From Leptodactylus fallax (taxonomy: Eukaryota > Chordata > Amphibia > Anura > Leptodactylidae): a DNA stretch of 64,000 nucleotides. Below the pieces are notes generated by a model. The model worked only from the letters and a program-made list of their open reading frames with translations, was not told the origin of the DNA and searched no databases. Shown here in pieces: positions 48,830 to 59,912 of the stretch. The number at the start of each line of letters is the position of its first letter. The first letter of the stretch is position 1. The stretch covers positions 1,984,001 through 2,048,000 of the forward strand of contig CAMRHE010000018.1 of NCBI GenBank assembly GCA_947044405.1, in the 5' to 3' direction. The translations under genes were made by a program, and so were the position numbers.

Positions 48830-49039
48830 AGTGTATATTCTGTATTCAATAAGTTTTCAGAAGTAGTTCTTTGCTTTACGGGTCTTCATAAGATGTACTG
48901 TACACTGATCGACTATTATGTCATTCAACGACATCAGGTTCATCTGTTTATTAACCTAGGAACGTAGTACTTATTGTTGTTCTCCTTTTTTAAATAAGAC
49001 AGCTGTGCTGGACATTTTTTACCATTTAACATTTGAAGT

Positions 49040-49045
49040 AATAAA
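49040..49045 (+). terminator. SMARCA5: SMARCA5 polyadenylation signal
   Basis: AATAAA 211 bp after the stop, followed by a GT/T-rich stretch (TGTTAGTGTTTAATGTG). It gives a short 3' UTR of about 230 nt; longer forms are possible. Confidence 0.75.
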
Positions 49046-49232
49046 ACAGGCTTCAGTAAATGTTAGTGTTTAATGTGCTTTTTTTTTTTTTTTTTTTTTT
49101 TTCTACTGCTATTAAGTAGACTGTATTTAACTGTAAAAATATTTTGTATAAACTCTTTACCTGCATTGTCCAGATGTTTGTTTTTTTTTCTTCTGTCTGG
49201 TTAATTTTATAAACATTTGGTTCAGTCACCTT

Positions 49233-49460
49233 TTTAACCCTTACGTGACAAAGACGTTTTCATTTTTGTTTTTTTACTCACTGCATTCAAAAAGTCATAC
49301 CATTCTCATTTTTGTGTTTACGTAGTCAAATGAGAGCTTGATTTTTGTGACAAGTTGTACTTCAAAATGGTACTATTATTCTGTACAACGTAGTGGACAA
49401 CAGGAAGAAAATTGAATGAGGTGGAGTTGACAAAAGCAGTACCGCCATTTTCTTATGGGC
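49233..49460 (+). mobile_element. TTAA-type repeat, left part (split by L1)
   Basis: Starts TTAACCCTTACGTGACAAAG; later ACTATTATTCTGTACAACGT and CATTTTCTTATGGGCTT. The order continues at 63742 (GCTGTTAGCTTTATTCTCTG), as seen by comparison with 18836-18960. Confidence 0.6.
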
Positions 49461-49698
49461 TTGGCATGATCCTGGCTGGCAGCAGACTGTAGGAGCTCTC
49501 TCTGGTGCCCTGGCTTATTGGGTGTTTTCAGCAGGCAACATGGGCAAAACCTACACCAAATAGCAGGTAGGGGGACCCTTCTCCCTCCCCGACCAGAGGG
49601 CCCGATTTCAAATGATTTAGTCCCCCCTCGGGGAGATGCAGGGCTCGCCTGACAGACTCTGGCCTGGAGGCCCTGGCTTCACCATCGCAGCGTGCATG

Positions 49699-49860
49699 TT
49701 TTTCCCATCACCCACGACAGCACCCAGAGAGAGGATACGCCCCCAGGGACAGGAAACCTACGGTATGAAAATGTGAAGCCTCTCCTACCCCTCAGTTGTT
49801 TCTGTCCCTGGAGAGAGACCTACATGCCTGCTTGAGGCAGGCTTACCTGATGGCATAGGA
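49699..49860 (+). repeat. DIRS-1 left inverted terminal repeat
   Basis: TTTTTCCCATCACCCACGAC, then GGGACAGGAAACCTACGGTA and GCCTCTCCTACCCCTCAGT. The complement of this run is at 54640-54742. Confidence 0.8.
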
Positions 49861-50456
49861 AAGAGTTGGTCCTGGTAGGGGTTGCCTCTCTTCTTCCATT
49901 GGTGGCTGTTAGCTGTGGCCCGGTCTGGAGTCGGTGCTATCCCCCAGCTATGTGCCGCTGGTGCTCCGGGCACGGGGGTTCCGATATCCAGGCAGAAGGA
50001 GTGTGTTTGCTCTGCTCTGCAGGAGTTCCAGGCCTGCAGGGAGACATATGGAGGGCCAGCCCTGAATGAAGTGGGTGTGGCTTCTGACAGAAGGGGCGTG
50101 GTTTACTGGTAATGAAGGTGTGGCTTATGGTGCAAGGGGCATGACTTACTGGTAATGAAGGTGTGGCTTCTGGTGGAAGGAGCGTAGCCTAACAGCTGAA
50201 TGGCCATATAATGCAGATTGAAGGATGGTGGAGCTGCTAAGCAGTTCCTTGCCCTCCCTGCACTGAGTCTCTACAGTATGGATGAGCAGCTACAGCCACA
50301 GTCCCGGCAAGAGGAAGACCACAAGATGGAGGGCAAGATGAAGGTCCACCTCCGCCTTCCTCGGTATTCTAGAGGGATGTAAGTGGCTGCATGCCAACCC
50401 TTTACTTTTTATTGATTGGTTCCCCTGTCTTTTTGTAGGATAGACCTAGGAAAGCC

Positions 50457-51595
50457 TTGGCAAAATCTAAGAATAAGGAATGTGTCTTATGTAGAACTAG
50501 ACTTTCTTTTTCTTATGAGAAAAAGCTCTGCCCATCATGCATTGATAGAACTATTGCTGAGGAGTCCCCGTCATTCTTACAGGGTATCAGATCTATGATA
50601 CAGGAGGAGGTCAGGAGTTCCCTTAAGGGTAAAAGTGTTCACTTCCTCTACCCGTGGTCATGACTCCTCTTCTGATGAGGAGTCTGTTCAGGGTGAAAGT
50701 GGAGAATTATCTGATGACACCTCTTCTTCCTCCATATCTGATGTAGAGGGAGGACAGTCGTGTTTTCCATTTCAGGACACTGACAAGTTGCTCAAAGCTA
50801 TTCGAGTGACTATGGGGATTGAGGAGACTAGACCCTCCCATTCTATGCAGGACATTGTTTGGAGGTTTGGAGATTCGTCAAAGGAGACACTTTCCAGTCC
50901 ATAAAAGTATTACATCGCTTATCAAGAGGGAATGGAAAAAGCCGGACAAGAAGGGTTTTATCCCTAGAGGAGTTAAGCGTAAATACCCGTTTGAAGAGGG
51001 AGCTTGCTCTTCTTAGGATAATGTAACAAAAATTGATGTTGCTATAGCCAGAACCTCCAGGAAGCCAGCACTGCCTTTCGAGGACATGGGTACCCTGAAG
51101 GATCCCTTAGACAAGAAAGCAGAAAGCTTCCTAAGGCGTTCTTGGGAGTCAGTAGGAGCGTCCCTCAAGCCCAATATAGTGGCTACCTGTACTGCAAGAT
51201 CCGTTATGATCTGGCTAGGGGAGCTGGAGGATCAATTAAGGGATAAGGCCCCAAGACGGCAGATTCTGTAAGTCCTGCCGACTATTAGAAAAGCTGCAGA
51301 TTTTTTGGCAGATGCTTCAGCGGACGCTGTAAGATTATCAACTTGCTTCCTTGCCCTGAAAAACTCTGCCAGAAGGGCTATATGGCTGAAGAATTGGACA
51401 GGTGATGTTGGGTCTCAGACCCGACTGTGCAATCTGCCCTACGTCGGTGAATATCTATTTGGACCAGCCTTGGATGACATCTTAGCTAAGGCAACAGATA
51501 AAAAAAGGTATTCCTGTGCCTTCCTCTGGTCGTACACGGAGGTCCTTTCGTCCCTTTGGAGCATACAGTGGGCAGAAATTTGTCAAGTCCAGAGA
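50457..51595 (+). pseudogene. DIRS-1 gag-like ORF
   Basis: Begins MAKSKNKECVLCRTRLSFSY, with a CxxC...CxxC pair (CVLC, CPSC) typical of DIRS gag. Then a Ser/Asp/Glu-rich stretch (SSSDEESVQGESGELSDDTS), FPVHKSITSLIKREWKKPDK, LKDPLDKKAESFLRRSWES and RRAIWLKNWTGD. Frameshifts near 50640 and 50900 and stops near 51014 and 51270 disable it. Confidence 0.8.
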
Positions 51596-51599
51596 TAAT

Positions 51600-53390
51600 A
51601 GCTGGTCGGGATCCAATAAGAAACACAAGGGGTTCTTATTTAGCAACTCACCCCATAATAAAGATCCAATAGGCAATGACGCCAGGCCCCAGGTAGGGGG
51701 GAGACTGAGGAAATTCCTTCCATTCTGGAGGAAATTTTCATCAAGCCCTTGTATCCTGGATACAGTGGGAGTAGGCCTGAAGCTGGAGTTCTCTTCTCCG
51801 CCTTCAAGTTTTCAGAGTACCAGAACTCAGACTTCCCAAGACTTTACAAGAAATTCCGGATGGAGACAGTGCAGTGAGATTAACTCCCAATTGCTGGATG
51901 GCGGTGATAGACCTGAAAGATGCTTATTACCATGTTCCAATTTTTCCAGGTCACCAGAGGTTCTTGTGAGTAGCAGTAGAGATGGGAGTGGTGGTTCAGC
52001 ATTACCAGTATCAGGCCCTTCCCTTTGGAATCTCCATGGCCCCAAGAGTCTTTACCAAAGTAGTGGCAGAAATGGGGGCACATGTAAGAGAGAAAGACGT
52101 TCTGTTTATTCCATATCTAGACGACTTTCTCATTGTGGCAAGATCCAGAATAGAATGTTTAGAAAGTGTCGTAGTACTGAACATTCTGGAGGAATTAGGT
52201 TGGATGGGTGAATCTAGATAAGTCAAGTTTAGTTCCCTCTCAACAGAGAGTTTCTAGGGATCATTCTAAATTCCACAGCTCAGAGATGTTTTCTCCCTCC
52301 AGAGAAAATAGAGAGGGTTCTGTCCCTAGTAAAAACCCTGATCCAGTCCCCCAGGGTCACTATAAGAAAGGCTATGTCCATCCTGGGGACTCTCACGGCC
52401 TGTATTCCAGCAGTACCTTGGACTCAGAGCCACTCCCGAGACCTTCAGTGGGAAATCCTGACAGCCTGGCGTCAGGAAGAGAAAATTCTCGACAAATTTA
52501 TGTGGGTGTCTCGGCCAAAAAGAGAAACCTTGGGTTGGTGGTTAGTCAGGGGTCACCTAGAAATTGGAGTTGCATGGAAGATCTCAGATCCCCTAATTAT
52601 TACCACGGATGCCAGCCCTTGGTGGGGTGCCCACATGGGGGATCAGGTGTTCCAGGGCTGCTGGTCAAGGAGTCTTTCTCAGGCATCCTCGAATCAGAGG
52701 GAACTAATGGCAACTTTGGAGACCTTGAAAGTCATAGGTCGGGGTATTCGTAATCGCCATGTAAGGATCATGTCTGACAATGACTGCAGTTTCATATATA
52801 AACAGGCAAGGGGGTACGAGGTCCCTTCCCCTTATGAAAATAATGGCCCGGATTCTACATCTGTCAGAGCCTCTGGTTCTCTCCTTGTCTGCTCTGCATA
52901 TCAGGGGGTCAGACGATTTCAAGGCAGATTTCTTGAGCTGTCACAGTCTGAATCAGAGCGAGTGAGAATTGAACCCTTCCATCTTTTTAGAGATCACCAG
53001 GGTTTGGGGGGTCCCGGAAATAGATCTCTTTGCCAGTCGGTCAAGCAAGAAGGTGGAGAGATTTTTTTTTTTTTTTTTCCCTAAACCCAGAAGAATCCCC
53101 ATTTGGGGTGGATGCTCTGTCCTACAAGTGGGATTTCAATTTAGCTTACGCTTTTCTCCCTTCTTTCTCATTCCAGCAGTTTTAAGGAAGATCAGGGAGG
53201 ATCAAGCGAGGGTTATTCTAATTGCCCCCTTTTGGCCGAGGAGAGCCTGGTTTACCTGGCTAAGGATCCTGTCTCTTTCGGACCCTTGGATTCTCCCAGT
53301 CAGCCAGGACCTTCTATGTCAGGGCCCCATTCTCCACCCGGAGTCCAGCCACTTACATTTGGCGGCCTGGAATTTGAGCGGAGATTACTA
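51600..53390 (+). pseudogene. DIRS-1 reverse transcriptase - RNase H region
   Basis: RT: VGGRLRKFLPFW (51696), VIDLKDAYYHVPI (51904-51942), YQALPFGISMAPRVFTKVVA (52001-52065) and catalytic PYLDDFLIV (52111-52137). RNase H: ITTDASPWWGAHMGD (52599), QRELMATLETL and RIMSDND; then the DIRS segment PEIDLFASRSSKKVERF and LIAPFWPRRAWFTWL. It has an in-frame TGA after HQRFL (about 51967), several frameshifts and a T run at 53063-53078 inside the coding part. Confidence 0.85.
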
Positions 53391-53519
53391 GCCTCAAAAG
53401 GTTTTTCTCAGAATCTCATTTCCACTCTTCTAAAAAGCAGAAAACTTGTCACTACTAAAACCTACACTAGGACTTGGTTATGGTTTTTTGAATTTCTAGG
53501 GGGTTCTCCGGGGGGAGCT

Positions 53520-54410
53520 TAGGGATATACCTAGAAAACAGATTCTAGAGTTCCTTCAGAAGGGGCTAGAAAAGGGGCTTTCTAACAGCACTTTGAGTCC
53601 AGGTTTCAGCCCTTAGTGCTCTGCTAAATGTTAAATTGGCTGACGAGCCCTGGGTGATTAGGTTCATCAAGGCGGCCTGTAGAAGTAGACCTGTTATATC
53701 CAGAGTTCCTCCCTGGGACTTGAACCTAGTTCTGTCTGCCTTAACTAAACCTCCCTTTGAACCATTGGACTCTAACCCTATTAAAAATTTATCCCTGAAA
53801 GTGATTTTTAGTGGCCCTTACCTCGGCACGTCGGATAGGAGAATTGCAGGCTCTATCAGTTAATCCACCCTTTACTGTTATTACAGATGACAGGGTAATA
53901 ATTAAACCAGACCCAGCTTTTTTGCCTAAAGTAGCCTTAAAATTTCATAGATCTCAGGAGATAGTTTTCCCCTCCCTCTGTGCTAACCCGAGTAATGCTA
54001 AAGAGCAGGAATACCACTGTTTGGATGTAAGACATTGCCTAATCCAGTATTTGTCCTCTACTTCCTTCTGGAGGAAATCTACCTCCTTTTTGTTCTCTTT
54101 TCAGGTCCCAACAAAGGGAAGGCGGCCTCTAAGTGTAGTCTGGCTAGGTGGGTGAGACTAGCAATCTCCCTGGACTACAGTTCTTTGGGCCTTCCCCCCC
54201 CCCCCCCTAGTGGAGCTTAAGGCACGTTCTACTAGGACGATTCCCACCTCTTGAGGCCGAGAGCTAATGTTTCCATAGAATCTATCTGCAAAGCAGCAAC
54301 CTGGTCTTCACCTTCTACCTTTTTTCACCATTATAGGCTGGACATTGGGGCTTCTGCTGATCTTTCTTTTGGAAGGAAAGTTTTACAAGCGGTGGTCCCT
54401 TCCTAGTTTT
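53520..54410 (+). pseudogene. DIRS-1 tyrosine recombinase
   Basis: ISRVPPWDLNLVLSALTKPP (53697-53756), then the first catalytic Arg block ALTSARRIGELQALSV (53811-53860), the ARW segment GPNKGKAASKCSLARWVRLA (54105-54165) and the C-terminal ESICKAATWSSPSTFFHHY (54278-54335), with frameshifts near 53805, 54095 and 54205. This enzyme integrates the circular DNA intermediate of DIRS elements in place of a DDE integrase. Confidence 0.8.
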
Positions 54411-54423
54411 TTCCTATTTTATT

Positions 54424-54507
54424 CTCTCTGGGTGCTGTCGTGGGTGATGGGGAAAAAATGGTAATTACTTACCGGTAATTGGATTTTCCAGAACCCACGA
54501 CAGCACC
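54424..54507. repeat. DIRS-1 internal complementary region (ICR)
   Basis: 54424-54456 (TCTCTGGGTGCTGTCGTGGG...) is the complement of the left outer end at 49699-49735. 54458-54507 (TGGTAATTACTTACCGGTAA...) is the complement of the right outer end at 54725-54773. The join defines the element ends. Confidence 0.85.
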
Positions 54508-54599
54508 GTCCTTTATCCCTCCCTTTTTTTCTTGGTAATGGACTTTTGTTTAGTGCTGGGTGTAGCAAGCAAAAAAAAAAAAAAAAAAAAAAGTTTTGA

Positions 54600-54775
54600 C
54601 CTTTAGGGTCATGAGTTACAAGTTAATTGGAGTCTCTCGCTTCTATAAAACTGAGGGATAGGAGAGGCTCCACCTTTTTATACCGTAGGTTTCCTGTCCC
54701 TGGGGACGGATCCCCTCTCTGGGTGCTGTCCTGGGTTCTGGAAAATCCAATTAGCGGTAAGTAATTACCATTTTT
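54600..54775 (-). repeat. DIRS-1 right inverted terminal repeat
   Basis: Complement of the left repeat, extended by GGAAAATCCAATTAGCGGTA and AGTAATTACCATTTTT. Confidence 0.8.
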
Positions 54776-56115
54776 CCTTCCACTGTATTGAAAGCCTGCA
54801 CTGCCTCCTCTGCCTGCAGTATCAGCGGCTCCAGGATCCAGGTCCCACCATACTTCCCCGCTCCTGGCTACCCCATCAGTCCTCCCAGCTCCACAGCTAA
54901 CCTCACTGGCTGCAGGCTCTGAGAGTCTGTCTCCCTGCAGCGATCCGTTGTGACACAGGCACTGCTTCTCTCGGCGACAAAAATAGCCTCTGAGACCTCA
55001 GAAGGGATAGGACTCTCCATCTACGCTACCAGCCTCCGAACCAAGCTCCTCTCGTGCTGTAGTGCACTCAAGGTATCAGTCGTCCCCACCCCCAAGAAGT
55101 CCCTGTTTCAGCAGTCCTGCCATTCCCAGTCAGTCTGACCTAACTACAGGGGGTGAAGCTGAGCCGCCTGTCACCTGGAGGCAGATACCGAGGGCACATC
55201 TTGCCTCCACCGCCAGCCATATTGTGCACCCTTCTTTAGTATCTCGTTAACCTCAGTCTGAGGAAGCGATTCATACCCTTCAGGGACATCCAGAGTTACA
55301 GGCCCTGTTCCCCAGCAAAATTGATATGGATGATCTACCCTCTGACCTGAAGCGAGCCTGGCACCAAGACCTGCAGGTGTTTAAAACTGACATTTTGGAC
55401 TTGCGACAAATGGTGGCTGACTTGGAGCAATTTCAGTCTTCAGCCTCAACTTTTCTTCAAACCCTGCAACGATCCTCCTCTGTCCATGCCTCTCATTAAC
55501 ATAAGCTCATTTCACACATGGATAATATGGAAAACCGTAAACACCGCAATAATATCAGGATTTGCAGTGTACCTGAAGCTACACATACTGCAGACCTTCC
55601 CACTCACAGGTATCTTCAGTTCCCTTCTGGGGAGACCCCCTGAAACCCACGTGCTCTTAGACCTCGTAGCGCTGACCCTGCTACACATCGGGTTGTCATT
55701 TGCAGTATCCATTTCTATGCTGTTAAAGAAGAGATTATGCTTAAAGCCTAAAATCTCAAAACTATTGACTTTGACACTTCACTCTCCTTTTTCCTGGACT
55801 TCTCCAGACATACGCTGTGCCAACAAGCTGTGTTGAAACCTCTACTCTCCCTCCTCCAGGAACGTGGGATTCCCTACCACTGGGGTTTCCCGTTTGCTCT
55901 TCAGGTCCACATGAATGACACTCTTCTCCCTGTCCACTCCAAATGGCCTCCCCGATTTCCTCCACTCCCTTTGGACTGCCTTCCATCCGCCTTCCTGCAT
56001 GGGATTTACCGCTCATCCATGGGGCCTTGCTGAATCCCATGACCTGAGTCCACAGAGATACCAGAGGCCTCGCCATAGGAGGAGACTGGCTCCAGACACA
56101 GATCGCCTGACTTGA
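54776..56115 (+). pseudogene. L1 ORF1 remnant
   Basis: From about 55328: MDDLPSDLKRAWHQDLQVFK and DILDLRQMVADLEQFQSSAS (coiled coil), then NMENRKHRNNIRI (55523-55565) and VPEATHTADLP; in other frames ATHRVVICSIHFYAVKEEIM and ERGIPYHWGFPFALQ (55860-55905), the L1 ORF1 RNA-binding domain and its C-terminus. Multiple frameshifts. The upstream 54776-55320 is GC-rich N-terminal or leader sequence. Confidence 0.7.
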
Positions 56116-57671
56116 CCTGCCCTCAGCCAGGTGACACTTCTCTACTGGACTTTAGCGCTCTCCTGTTATAGCATTGCCTAATTTGCCCGTTTTTGCCGGC
56201 TTTCATTATTTTGCATCTACTGCTGTCTACCCGTTCATATTTATTCTCAGTTGCTTTTCTGTATGGGCTGGGTTATCTTCCTTCTCCTATGGCTTCCCCC
56301 CCTCTTTCTACCTGCTTGCCTCACATGTATCCTGCCTTCCACCTTCCTGCATAGTGAGGATCCTGCTGTGCGGGACCACCTGGAGATGTGTGCTCATCCC
56401 CTGTAGTCCCATTGAAGGCGTTCTTTCCCCTTCTGCAAACTGTATTCTTCTTCTTCCCCCTCTAGATCTTCTCTCCTCTTCCGCCTCATATCCTCGGTAT
56501 CTCCTGTATACCCCTAACTTCTTTCTCTTTGCTCAGTTGCCCTCACATGGCGAGCATCACCATCTTGTCCTTTTAATGGTACGGGGTTAAGCACTCCTGA
56601 GAAGTGTTCGCAAATCCTTCTGATGCTCCCAAGCGCAAGGTTCATGTTCTTTGTTTGCAAGAGACTTTTATTTTTTTGCAGTGCATATGCCCACCATTAA
56701 GAATAGCTATTTCCCTCTATGGTTACATAGCAGTAACGCCCAGGGAAAGTCTAAGGGGGTAGCTTATCTTTTTCCACAAAAACCTGCCTATTAAGGTGTT
56801 AGACTCCCAGTTAGACCAGGACGCCATGTTCCTATTTCTCTTCTGTGAGAGTTATGGTGTAGTATATACGATTGCTAATCTATGCTCCCCCCAAACTCTA
56901 ACCAGATCCCCTTCCTTATCTCCACTTTAACTGACCTCCAATCCTTCACCTGAGATTGCCTCATTCTATGTGGTGACTTCACTCTCGCCATCAACCCATT
57001 TCCTGACACATCCGCAGGCAGAACACAAGTACCTTTATAATGTCCTAAACAAATTCCGTAAACTGCTGCAGTCTGTTATTGTGTGATGCTTGGCGTATTC
57101 ACCCCGAAAACAAAGATTTTACCTTTTACTCTCATCCTCACAATTCGTATAGTAGGATAGACTGTTTTAATTTCCCACTCGCTCTTACCCCAAGTCTCTG
57201 AGGCTAACATAGGTACGACCTTTCTCTCTGACCACTCTCCTGTATAGTGTTCTCTTAAGCTTCTCCCTCCCGGACCGTGCTCTGCCTATTGGAGGTTGAA
57301 TGAGTCGCTCTTGCTTCCCCTGTACAATGGGAGGCTTTAAAATGTGTCCTCCAAAGGGGTACTGATGAAACAGGAAGCTAGGCTCAAGAGGGAAGCGGGC
57401 TTGAAACTCTCTCCAAGTCTCCAGAAGATTTAGCTACCTTGGTGGCTCAGCACAAGCAAACTCTTCAAGAATCTACTCTAACCTCTCTGATGGCTACCCG
57501 GCAAGAGATCAGGTCCTTACTTTGGGCACAGAAACAGTGACTCTGCCAATTGGGTCAGCGTTCTGCCTCATTTATAGACCTGTATCACTCATTAACACTG
57601 ACGCAAAACTTTACGCTAAGTTGATTGCCAACAGATTGGGTCAACCTATGGTGCACCTCGACCAAGTAGGC
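56116..57671 (+). pseudogene. L1 ORF2 remnant: endonuclease and reverse transcriptase start
   Basis: ORF2 endonuclease text is recognisable though shifted: STPEKC-like start near 56592, a VLCLQETF-like block near 56645-56670, GVAYLF near 56757-56775, ANLCSPQT-like near 56874-56900. The RT start YRPVSLINTDAKLYAKLIAN RLGQP (57570-57645) and DQVGF end where DIRS-2 begins (57672). Worn throughout. Confidence 0.7.
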
Positions 57672-57812
57672 TTTCCTGGACGTCCTACGGCAGCACAATT
57701 ACACAAGGGTTTTAGCCCCCTAGGTACAACCAGAGAGACAGGTTAGCCATAGCAAACAAACAATCACTTAACAAGGACCTATCCTATAAAGCTAAGGAAG
57801 TAGGCAGGACAC

Positions 57813-59755
57813 CTTGTATTTTTTATTTCTCTCTATGTGCTTGAGGAGACAGGATGTGTTAAGAATTTTTCGGCAGTTGCTGGGCTTCCGGGCTGTATAC
57901 AGGGGTGGGTCCCTGTCCCTCAGGTGTTCCAAGATGATGCCGATTCTTTCTATTTGGACTGGCCTTGGTTCATGTACACGTTGGTGGAATTACCTGTTAA
58001 GGAGCAGCTTATTGAAGTGCTGAAGGAGGAAAAGTTTGCTCATTCCTCTAAAAGGGCCAGAAGGTCTTCCTCACCTCAGGGACCTGCACTAAGCTCCTCC
58101 AGCTCTGACTCACACGAGGGGTTAAATCTCATATTCAGATGACCCAGAAGTGTTTTATATTTCAACAAGGACAAAATTCATGATTTGCTCAAAGCAGTAA
58201 AACACAGAAAAATCTGCTATAGAGGTAGAACCAGGGCCGCTTTATCATAGGGCAAAAGGTGCAGCTGCACCGGCCCCCTCCTGACACATCACATGAGGAA
58301 GGCTGAGAGGCTGCAAAAACATATCTTTGACTTTTTTTTTTTTTTTTTTTTTATTCATATCCTCACCTGATCTCCCTGTCAGTAGCAGTCCTGGAGCAGC
58401 CAGCACAGAGCGGTAGATCATGCAGAGCGCCCCCTCTAGATCCCAGTGAGACCTGCTCCTCCTTCTGCTTTTAGGAGAAGGACTGAGATGCTGCCCAGTG
58501 AAGATGGATCTTATCTCTGGAATGAAGAGTCAAGTAGTGGTGATCTCTTAACCCTTTAGTAACGTTTCTCAGGCACCCCTTTATGTGGAGGAGCCTTATG
58601 TGGAGGAGAAAGGAAGTAGCCACTAATGATGTAGGTGATGCATATCAGGCTCCTGCTCATAGAATAGCTAGTCTATGCATCTGTGTCCCACATAAAGCAG
58701 ATTGTGTTACAGGACACATTTCCTATCCTTATCTTCAGGGAATGGGCGTGTTTTGTGGCACAAACCATTGAATCTGTTTCCTAGAACCTGAATGGCTAGG
58801 AATATAATAATTGCATCCCCATGACCACTATATGGAATTCCGTTGCAGCTTTTCTCCTCTAGTTAGGCCTAGTTAGCGGGTAGTCTCAAACAGGACAGTT
58901 ATTTTTCTTTTTTTTTTTTTTCAGCGTCCTGCTGCAATCTTTAACTCCCATTGAAAACAATAGGAGGTAGAAACAGGTTGAAATCTGTTGCTGATTTGGG
59001 AGCTTCAAATTCCTACGTGTGAACACCTCCTTACACCACTTTAAACTTGGTCAACGTTGCGCAGGAAAATCTGCACCATATTCGTATTTTTTTGTTACAT
59101 AAATATGTGTTAAATATCGTGCACAGTAAATCTTGCTGTAATTGTAACCAGATAGGTGTCAGACTAATGATAGATCTGCCCCACTGCAGCAACTGACATT
59201 TCTATTATGAGGTGCTGCAGAAACTGATTTTATGTTAAATGAGGTGCTGCAGCAGCTTAGAGGGCTCACTCATAAAAGTTTTGCACTGGGCCCACTAATG
59301 GGTTAAAATAACCCTGGTTGGAACATAAAAGAGAAACTCCAGTGTTTTCCTGTAACTAAAGACAAGGTTTGTCCAAGTCATCCAGTCCTGCAGGAATGGT
59401 TAAAACGTGACTGGGATAAATAGGGGGGGGGGGGAAAAAGCAGATTTGGGAGCTAGATTTGCACCATCTATAGGCTGGATAACTTGTCCTCTCATGAGTA
59501 GGAATCTGTACCTAAGGTAGATCTTCCTGTCATTTAAAAGCAATCCTTCTATCTGGAGATACTATGATGTTAAAAGATCCCATGGACCAAGAGGCAGATT
59601 CAATCTTGGAAAAAAAGTTTGTCTCATCCGTAGGACCCTGCGAAACAGTTCTGCTAGCTATTCCAGTTGCCAGGTCACTATGTATATGGCTCAGTCATCT
59701 CTCCAAGACTTGGAAGGAGGAGTTCCTAGGTCAGAAACGCTCAGTTCTCTGACAC
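57813..59755 (+). pseudogene. DIRS-2 gag-like remnant, split by an insertion
   Basis: LVELPVKEQLIEVLKEEKFA then SSKRARRSSSPQGPALSSSS (58045-58105); after the 58232-59316 insertion it continues QCFPVTKDKVCPSHPVLQEW (59340-59400) and MMLKDPMDQEADSILEKKFV and LAIPVARSLCIWLSHLSKTW (59564-59715). Same layout as the DIRS-1 gag (acidic Ser-rich, LKDPLD block). Confidence 0.7.
58232..59316. mobile_element. hAT-like element A, nested in DIRS-2
   Basis: Starts CAGGGCCGCTTTATCATAGG and ends GGTTAAAATAACCCTG, short CAGGG inverted ends. Flanks GGTAGAAC (58224-58231) and GTTGGAAC (59317-59324) look like an 8-bp duplication with two changes. The DIRS gag frame resumes across it. No transposase. Confidence 0.55.
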
Positions 59756-59912
59756 AGAGGGAGGATGCTTCAAAATTTCTCGGCGATGCTCATTCCGAAA
59801 CAATAAAATCTGCATTCAGAGGCCTAGAATATGTCTTCTATTGTATATACTGACATATACTTATTGTGTGTATACTCACGTTTACTCACTATGGTGTATA
59901 CTCACTCTATTG

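Larger units (their letters stand above)
49699..54775 (+). mobile_element. DIRS retrotransposon DIRS-1
   Basis: 5.1 kb. Tyrosine-recombinase retroelement with gag, RT-RNase H and recombinase, inverted terminal repeats and an internal complementary region (ICR). The ends are set by the ICR: its two halves are complements of the outer left and outer right ends. No target duplication is expected for this class. Confidence 0.88.
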
